A stretch of DNA of 64,000 nt from Branchiostoma floridae (Eukaryota; Chordata; Leptocardii; Amphioxiformes; Branchiostomatidae), in contig NC_049988.1 of NCBI RefSeq assembly GCF_000003815.2, forward strand, positions 16,579,429 through 16,643,428, read 5' to 3'. Below, piece after piece: positions 23,140 through 32,400 of the stretch (the first letter of the stretch is position 1; every line of letters begins with the position of its first letter). The notes beneath the pieces were generated by a model, which was given only the letters and a program-made list of their open reading frames with translations, had not been told where the DNA came from and did no database searches. A program made the position numbers and the translations under genes.

Positions 23140-23429
23140 TTATTCAGTGGAATCTACTTCCTTCATATCCATGACAATACTTAAGCGCAGAGGTCTGGGC
23201 TTCACTTTTACGGCCCTCTCGTCGCGACGTTTTCTCTCCCAGCCATACAGGGCGACCAGCATACAGCCCAAGGCCAGGAAGTTGCAGGTGAAGGTGGCTG
23301 AGAAGAGGTAGGAGCTCATGTTGGCGGTGTCGTACAGGAGGCAGGCTCCCCGCTCCCCGCAGGTCTGTCCCCACAGCAGGCAGCTCCGGTCCACCAACGC
23401 GCCGAACATGATCGGGCCCGGGATGGTCC
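23140..23429 (-). CDS. SLCO exon 13 (TM11-TM12, cytoplasmic tail, stop)
   Basis: Acceptor cgtag|GGACC. It codes [20 protein letters not shown], a cysteine-containing loop ([11 protein letters not shown], as in other OATPs), TM12, and a basic tail ending [10 protein letters not shown] with stop TAA at 23142-23140. Three partial copies of its 3' part lie downstream at 22790, 22393 and 22069. Confidence 0.93.
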
Positions 23430-26400
23430 CTACGGTCGGAGAAAAACATAGTTTAAAGGTAGCCTACATAGCAGGCTTTCTTGGGCCTTTTTTGGCTCAT
23501 AATACACTTTTGCTGGACATTTCTATTTGTACTCGGTCGCTGATTGCTGGCGTTTTCTGATTGCCGGCAATCAGCGACCGAGTACAAATAGAAATGGCCA
23601 GCAAAAGTGTATTATGAACAAAAAAAGGCCGCAGAAAGCCTGCTATGGAGGCTAGCTTAAAGACAGGCTAAGCAATATTATATCGTTGAAAGTGGAAATA
23701 TTCTGGATAAGGCAATCTGTATGGTATTGACATCTACTCCATTGTATTCATACATTTGCATCATTATTTCATACTTCGAGCGGTTAAAAACGGCCCAGAG
23801 ACAAGTCGCATGAGGATATTCCTTATTATTGGAACCCGCCAAAATTAGGAAATGAGCAGGAATCCACGTACGATTTGTCTCTGCGCCATTTTTATCGGCT
23901 TAATTATAGAGCCTTAGACCATGAAAATAAGGCATCAACCTTATGATTGATGGGTATCAGAAACAAAGGTGATGACCGTATGCCATAGGGCGCCATTGCC
24001 CTGAGAAATTTGAGATGAAATACTTGACGGAAGTATGTGATATTCAGCTTCCTGTTTGGGTTTCAAATATTGATATCTATTTGTCTACAAGGTACTACGT
24101 AGTTACGAAAATAACATGCGAGGGTAATTTTTGGCACTCATATCATTATCATAAATGTCATTATTCACTCATTTTTTTACTCTTGGAGATTCAGAGACAA
24201 CTTGTAGTGTTATAAAACATATCACTACAAGTTGTCTATATTAACGTCTGAAATATGTTACAGGTCAAAGATAGAGAGGTACGTATCTTACCCAAAAGTC
24301 GCCCCACCAAGTTTGTCATACCCAACGCCATGGACCTCTGCCTTTCCTCAACGGATCTAGTTGGGTAAAAATAAAAAAAATAAAACCAAATATAAATATA
24401 AATATAAATATAAATATAAATATAAATATAAATATAAATATAAATATAAATATAAATATAAATATAAATATAAATATAAATATAAATATAAATATAAATA
24501 TAAATATAAATATAAATATAAATATAAATATAAATATAAATATAAATATAAGGTAATACACAAATGTACTTCGAGTGTTGCATGAAATACTTAAAATAGT
24601 TAAGGTAGGTATAAGATAGTTTTTGCTAGTGTGTTTTTTATTATAGCAGAAAAAGTTTGTGGAAAAAGCTGGGCTGTGCACCAAGCTATTACGACAGGCT
24701 ATTACGTCAGACTTCTCAGATACCCCACCCCGCCCCATTCAAAACACCAATTTTCCCTCGCACACACTTTGGGGTGAGCACATTGAACCTAATGGTATGA
24801 AATTGTATGATCTTGTATGAGTGAGGTGTGTGAGATCTTGTATGCAAGTAGCTTGGCACAATGCTATAGGGAAAATATTCTGCATTTTTTTAAAAGGTGT
24901 TGCCTTTCTAGAGTTATTTGAATACACTGTTATTAAATTGGTATGATGTAAGTTGGAAGATGACACCATTGAAAGGTCACGAGTTGCAGGAAATGCAGTC
25001 CAAGGGTTGGTAGAACTTGTTTCTCGTCGTACAATACTTGAGTTGGCTTGTATCTTCAAGGACTTATTCTCCGTGAATCAGGTTGGTACGTCACTGAATA
25101 AAGATTGTCACTTTTTTTACACAACCTCTGCTTTATTCTCACCGACGTTTCGGTGACTGTCTGTCACTTTAAAGTTCTTAAGTATTCTTAAATATTTCGC
25201 ATAAAGCTGTCTGTGCATATGTAAATACTTTACGCTTTGTGATCGTATCTGAACTATGAGCAGCTGTCACCTGTTTCACCTGTCCTGCAGTACAATGTGA
25301 ACCAGTCAGAGTTGCCCTAAAGGTGACAGACGGTCACCGAAACGTTGGAGAGGATAAAGCAATGGTTGTGTAAAGTTCTCTTGACTTGTCTCAGTGTATG
25401 TATGTATTTCTTACCTTAAAAGGACGAATAAGATAATGGGAGCCACTGCAGACAAAGATGTTGCCCAGCCGAAATTCAGGGCCAGCATCAGTGGCAGGAG
25501 ACCGCAGCCGCTCTCGCAGTAGCCAGGCATAACGTCTGGGTCGGTGCTGTTACTACTGAACACCGCGGGGGCCAGGTCTGATCCAACGCAGAGGCATGTG
25601 CTGTATGTCTGACATCATCCAATTCAGATGATATCATGAAAGGTAATATTCATTAATCTCCAGGCAGATTTACCAGTGGCATAAGATAGTATCGAAGATG
25701 GCCAAAGGAGTACAGCTGGCCAAAGGGAAGCGCATCAGCCACTCCGGTAGCCAAACACACTCCTAGGCCGACTTCACTCCTCTGCCAGCTTTTGATACTA
25801 TCTAATGTCACCGTAGAATCTGCTTGGAGATTAACATGTATTGGATGATAATAGGTGTTTAACTGAACTGCTTTCTATCGTAAGCAGGCGAACAGGCCAT
25901 TTCAACTTTACATTGAAGTCACAAAGCACATCAAATTTTTGGTCCTGCATTTTACTGCAAGTACCTGCGTTTGGAGGTCGTGTTCCACACAGCCAGCATG
26001 GCAGGGTGAGAAGTACGTCATGCCGTTCCTCCCGCAGACAGGGTTATAGTAGGTGGAGCAGGTACAGTTCCTGTTACAGTTGGAGAGAATGGCGCTTCCT
26101 ACAACCACAGGGGTAGCAGGGGGAGCAAGCCTGGAGACAAAAATAAAATCAAAGTTCTCCTTACGCTGCCAGTGTTTTTCACCTTCAAATTACCTCCAAA
26201 TTTTCGATGTCTGACAGCACTTATTGTTCACGGAGAGTTAACGTCACCGAATTGATATCATTTTGAAACGTTTTGATAGCTGTTGAGAGCGTACCTGTTA
26301 TGGTACGGCACCGTCACCCCTGCAAAGTCCATGTTAGGACAGCGGATCAGCACAAAGGTGCTGAACATGACAGTTACGCCTGCGAAGACTGACGCCATCT

Positions 26401-29400
26401 TCAGCGCTCCTTTCACTCCGACTCGCCACCTTTTCATCAGGACCCCGGACAGGATAGCGCCAAGCACCGCTCCGGGAACAATGGTCGCGCCTTGTAGGGG
26501 TTAAAGAATTCCGAGTACACATGTGCAGCAATAGGAACTGTGGGTAATATGTCAAAGGTAAAGGCCCCTGAGACACAACTTACACCTGGGCATCGTTATG
26601 CAAATCGAGACAATGTCCGGGACTAGTTGGTGGAAAGGTCGGTCGATAAAAACGGATGAAAGGAAAAGGTCACGATTTTTCCATCAACCTCTCCTCGGAG
26701 AAGACGAGACAAGAACTAAATTAATAAGTAAGGACATTCACCTTTGACATATTACCCACAATTCCTGTTGTTGTGCATGCGTACTCGGAACCGTGAACGT
26801 GCTTATTCCGGGAACTTGGAAAAGCTAATAAAAACTTGGCAATAAGTAAAACATTAAAGAATTAAAAGCTTAGGGTTGGTCAGAGGTAACAGGACTTTGA
26901 TTTGGAGGTGAATTGAATTGGAGATTGGTAGTGGGCTATGTATAGATAGAGGTACATTACATACATACATATGTACATTGATACATACATAAATAAATAC
27001 AAGCTGAGAGATAGAGGACTTGAGTTGTTTAGGAATCAGTACTAAAATTTGTTGCAATTTATAAAATTACTAACTTAAAAAACTTATTACTATTTCTTAA
27101 AAGAATTATTATTTTATGAAAATTATAAGATTGTTATTTGTATTTGTTTATAAAAAAAAGTCTACAAAATCGTTACCTATCATGAAGGACGCCCTCCCCG
27201 GCGGCAAGCCGAACTGCACCTCCAAGGACTTGATGGCGTAAGTGGTTATCCCTGCAAACACCATTCCATTGAACAGGAAGGCGAAGATACTGCACATGAG
27301 GCACACATTGCACCCAAGAGCGAGAACTTCCCCTGAAATGTCCCTGATGGCGGTAAGAACCATTCTGGATCGGGATGACGTCATGCTCGTGGTGTCATGA
27401 ATTTCTTCAACTGAGCTTTCTAAAATCGAGAAATAAGAAAACAAAATTTCTTATTAGACTCGCTTAATAAGGAGGTACATACCGGTAGTTCTATTTACGC
27501 ATGACCAGCATTGGGTGCTGTGTCCAATGCCAAAGCCCCCGAGACGTCAAATATGAATCAATTAATATGTCTAAGCATGTACAGATTGGTGTCTAGACGA
27601 GAACTGTTGAGTTGAACAATGGGATTCAACCTTTGACATAGCCCAGAATGCATCTCGTTGCGCATGCGTACTTAGAACCATGGAGGGGGGGCTGATGCAG
27701 TGGATATCTTTAAACCTGGTGTCATCAAGTAGAAAGTTTTCTTATTTGATTAAAAAAGTAGTTTTCCTGCATACAATTCTATCATACACACACTCTTCCT
27801 GAAAGTTTCCTTGGATGTGTAGTTTTTGTTTTCAATCGTTTTAGAATTGTAAGAAAATGAATGAACTTTACCGAAAAAGTTCTGCGTAAAACCGCCATAG
27901 ATGACACTCATGAATAAGAGAGCTGCGCCCATAATGAAGAATCCGAGCCACCAGGCCCCCAGCCATCGTGGATCACTCACGCCCCCTGCCGGTCTGTGGA
28001 AGAACAGCAAAGTGAGAAGAAAGTCCTCTGGTTTGGGATGTTCATTCCAAGGCCACTGTTGTAGTAATCTCCAAGTAGATTCTACACACAAACTGAACCC
28101 AATGTTGTTTCATCACTCGTCTCAGGTATAAACGGGTGGTGAGGAAGCATGTTAGCTTTGGCCACACCTCGGGAAAGCTCTTCACTGCTATTTTGTACTA
28201 CAGTCAAACCTGCCCAAGACGACCACACGGGGGACCGGTAAAAATCGGTCGACTTGGACAGGTGGTCGCTGAGAAGAGTATCGACTCAAAACATGCCCGA
28301 TGCAAAGTATAGATGGTTTCCGTTGTGCTTAATGGCAAATAGCAAGCACATTGTACGCACGCAAAGTAGCGAGGTCTTTAATGTCAAATGCAACACGCAC
28401 ACAGTAAATTGTAAAACAGCTTTTATCGAGCTTTTATACGATACAGTGTTTTAAAGCTCAATATTTGTACACAGTTTTAGACAGTAACGGAACTTTGATG
28501 CTGTCAGTTACCATACAAGCCTTTATGCGTCGCTGTGTTCTTGATTTGAAATAACTACGGTGCACCTTTCGAATTCGATGCCCGGTACGTCCCGATAGCG
28601 TACTTACACACGGGTGAATGTACAGTACAGTTGGACAAAAGCACTCACGTAGATCTTTCTTAAAAAAGTATGAGCTACACAGATCTTTCTTAAAAAGTAT
28701 GAGGCTATGTACGTTTCAGCATTCGTTCACTTTATAATGATATAGATTTTTAAAAAACTTCTGTAACAACTAAATTCGGATTTTCTTACAACGAAATTTC
28801 CTCCCATATTACAGTAGACTGCCCTATAGACCCACCCATTGACCGCCGCCATCTTTATTCGAAACATAACATCGTAATGGAAGTCAAAATCCGACGCAAA
28901 ATGGCCGATTTTGGCACAAAATCGCGCTAGTTATCATAAAAACGCGATGAAAACCTCAATTTTGAAAATGATGCGGTCGTTATTGGTCCCAATTTGGCCG
29001 GTCGCGGTCGCGTTGGCCAGGTGGTCGTTGAGAAAAGGTCGCTTATTGCTTACGTCAATGGGGAAAAAATCGGGACCGAGAAAAAGCGGTCGAAATGGCC
29101 AGGTGGTCGCTGAGAAGAGGTGGTCGCTCGGGCAGGTTTGACTGTACTTGATGTCTTACTTAATGTCTAACCTTCATCTTTTTATCTTGTTTGTCAGTTT
29201 ATTTTTTCATCTGATGCTCCAGATTTGGAATATCTATCATTTTCATTCCATATCTGTTTTATGTCGTATACTGTGGTGGGTCAGGTAAGGAACCTTTGTG
29301 TATCTTCTTTTGTATGTTTTGATAGAAAATGTCTGACTTACGGTACTGGGTCGGCTTTGTCTACATCTATGTAGAACCCCAGTAGTTGTCCCCCGAGTAG

Positions 29401-32400
29401 GAAACCAACCGCGATCGCCAGTCCTTTAGAAATCTGCATAATTCCTGCAAACAAAATGTGCCTTGGTGGACAAAGTCCTTCTCATGTAACCAAGGTTTTT
29501 CTTTTCGTTTATTTGCCAACGCTTCTGTAGTCCTATCACTGCCACTGCACGGAGTGAGCTCGCATCCTGCGGATACATGTACATACAGTGACATTTCAGT
29601 TCGCCAGACTTTTCGGCCCTCGGATAAGACGTTAAATAGAGGTCCCGTGTTTCAGGAGAGCTACACCTCGAGCACATAAAAGAACCCACCACACATAATA
29701 AAAAAAGTAGGGGTCCTTCCCAGTGCTGTTCAGTGTGTTACGCCATAAGGCGGTTTACCGGGTATGCAAAACAAACAAAAATGTACTTACCCAGATAAAG
29801 TCCTCCCTGGTTCGGTGGTGCGCTCTTTTCCAATAGATCTAATCCAAACGTCAGCAGCGGTGCTGCCCCGATGCCTATTGTAACTTGGGCTGTAGAATAT
29901 AGTAATGCAAGGAACAACAGGGAGTTTTAGAAGTTTTAGATATCACCTGCAATTGAAAATTGTATTTTTCCTTTAGGGTCAGATAGTCCGAAAGCAAATG
30001 GGGCATTCTTGGAAAAGTCGTAGATGTATCTTACATAATCATGTCCATCCATTTTGTAATCACGGAAAAGGTTGCCGTGGATTTCCGCGGATCCGTTTGA
30101 CTATAAAAAAAAACAATTTAATTTTGATTTACGGATGGTAAGATCTTCGCCTTCTGATTTGAACTATTCATCATTTCCAAGACACTACGCCATGTAAAAT
30201 AACAGTTAAAGACAAAATTAAAATCATGAGTACCGAAAACAAAGAAGTACAAGTAGTGTTGAAGAGACCCTTCCTTGTTACATTCCGACTCCGTGCTGTT
30301 TCCCTGAGGAACACAGACGTCCGCCTTCAGGGCTCCATACACGTGCGGGCCCACAAGGAAGTGTGGCATTCCGTATAGCATGGCTCCAAACCCTGCAGCA
30401 GGCAACAATGATCCTTAATCACAAAAGTTATTTTTGCACAACCATAAAATTTATTAAGAGCCAACTTTTTGATGACCATTGCTACCTGACAATATATATT
30501 GATTACAATAGTTTAATCAATCAATCAATGTAACAATTTATGAAACAATACTTTAACACCTAACTCCAGTGCACTGAGCCTGTAACACATAGCTCCAGTG
30601 CACTGTGAACCTGTAACACCTAGCTCCAGTGCACCGTGAACATGTATACCTAGCCCCAGTGCACTGTGAACCTGTAACACCTAGCTCCAGTGCACTGTGA
30701 ACCAGTAACACCTAGCTCCAGTACACTGTGAACCTGTAACACCTAGCTCCAGTGCACTGTGAACCTGTAACACATAGCTCCAGTACACTGTGAACCTGTA
30801 ACACATAGCTCCAGTGCACTGTGAACCTGTAACACATAGCTCCAGTGCACTGTGAACCAGTAACACCTAGCTCCAGTGCACTGTGAACCTGTAACAACTA
30901 GCTCCAGTGCACTGTGAACCTGTAACACATAGCTCCAGTGCACTGTGAACCTGTAACACCTAGCTCCAGTGCACTGTGAACCTGTAACACATAGCTCCAG
31001 TGCACTGTGAACCTGTAACACCTAGCTCCTGTGCACTGTTAACCTGTAACACCTAGCTCCAGTGAACTGTGGACCTGTAACACCTAGCTCCAGTGAACTG
31101 TGAACGTGTAACACCAAGAAGGTTCCTTGATAACACCTAGCTCCAGTGAACTGTAAACCAGTCAGTATAGCCCTGACGAAGATGACAGATCAGTCATCGA
31201 AACGATGGCTCTTGATTAATTTCATGGTTGTGACTAAAGAACTTTGTGATTAAGTATTTTACCAACCTGATGAAGTTATTCACTGATTATATTCAGTTAG
31301 CAAAGTCGACGGTATTTTGATAGGGGCGCTCCTGGTGGTCAGCATCGGTATTTCCAACCTCTACCCTGTCCGAATCCAACTGTCAATACATGTATATTCT
31401 GTTCTGGAGGATATGTGCAAAGTTCTAGCGTTTCTGAGTGTTTGTGAGCAACATTGGATTACTCGTTTTGACTGAATTGGATTCCTGGATCGTCGCAAAC
31501 AGGAGATTTCGTCGCAAAACCCGAGCCAAACCCGAAAAATGAACAATGGCGTCCCCACTTGAGAATTCACAGGAACTACCGGAGTTTCCGGTAGGCTACT
31601 AGTACTACTCCGACTGCATAAACCTCAGAAGGTCGACTACGCAACTGTGGAGTATCAAGTTGGTCCAGGTCCAGAGGTAAGAATGATGGTACGAATTTAA
31701 AGCGTTTTACTCAAGTTGTGAACGATAGAAGGCTAAATTTCTCCTGTAGCAGAAAACGAGGTTTCATATGCAAATTATGGGGCAGGGTGGTAGCCTAGCA
31801 TTACTAACCTAATTGGCAACTACATTCAATGCTACCGCGCGCACTAGTATAGCTTATACCAATCTTGTTTCACTTCTACAACTGCATTGATTATCATTCA
31901 GTAGTGCATTACATTATACAAGCTCATTCAAGGCTACTAGTATCACACGGTGCGCGTATTTCCCATTTTCGGTATTTTTTTGGTTGCATCTCCGCAGAGG
32001 ACCAAAATTTCTGTATTTTTATTCGCAATAAGGCGAGCATGAAGACGTCGTCCGTGAAATTGACCAGCTTGTTGCTCGTATTTCTAGTCGACGTATCATA
32101 AGCTATATGTTTACCTATGAGCGCTACTCCTATGGATATGAATCGCAGTTTCATTCGCCTGGACTTGACCAAACTGGACAGCAAGATGGCGGCTGCTGCG
32201 CATGAGAAGTCAAAAGATCCTGGAATCGTTCCTGTATGCACAAGAAACATTTGTTTACAAGAAATCTTAGATTCAATACCTTACACACAAAATTCATTCA
32301 TTAATTCATTCATTCACTCACTCATTGATCTCTCTATCCGACTTTATCCCATCTGGGCTAGCATTTGTTACGCGTCCTCCTGCTTTGGCCGTGTTCTGGA

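Noticed and set aside
23144-23449. 101-codon minus-strand frame starting [12 protein letters not shown]
   Set aside because: Out-of-frame shadow of SLCO exon 13; the correct frame carries [10 protein letters not shown] and the conserved cysteines.
24236-24738. Long open frames of YIYIYI, FIFIFI, LYLYLY and YKYKYK
   Set aside because: They are translations of an uninterrupted (TAAATA)n microsatellite that contains no stop in most frames. Only the SLCO exon 12 part of the minus frame is real.
30681-31021. Frames with repeating [17 protein letters not shown]
   Set aside because: Translation of the 31-bp satellite; the same peptide appears in all three frames because 31 is not a multiple of three.
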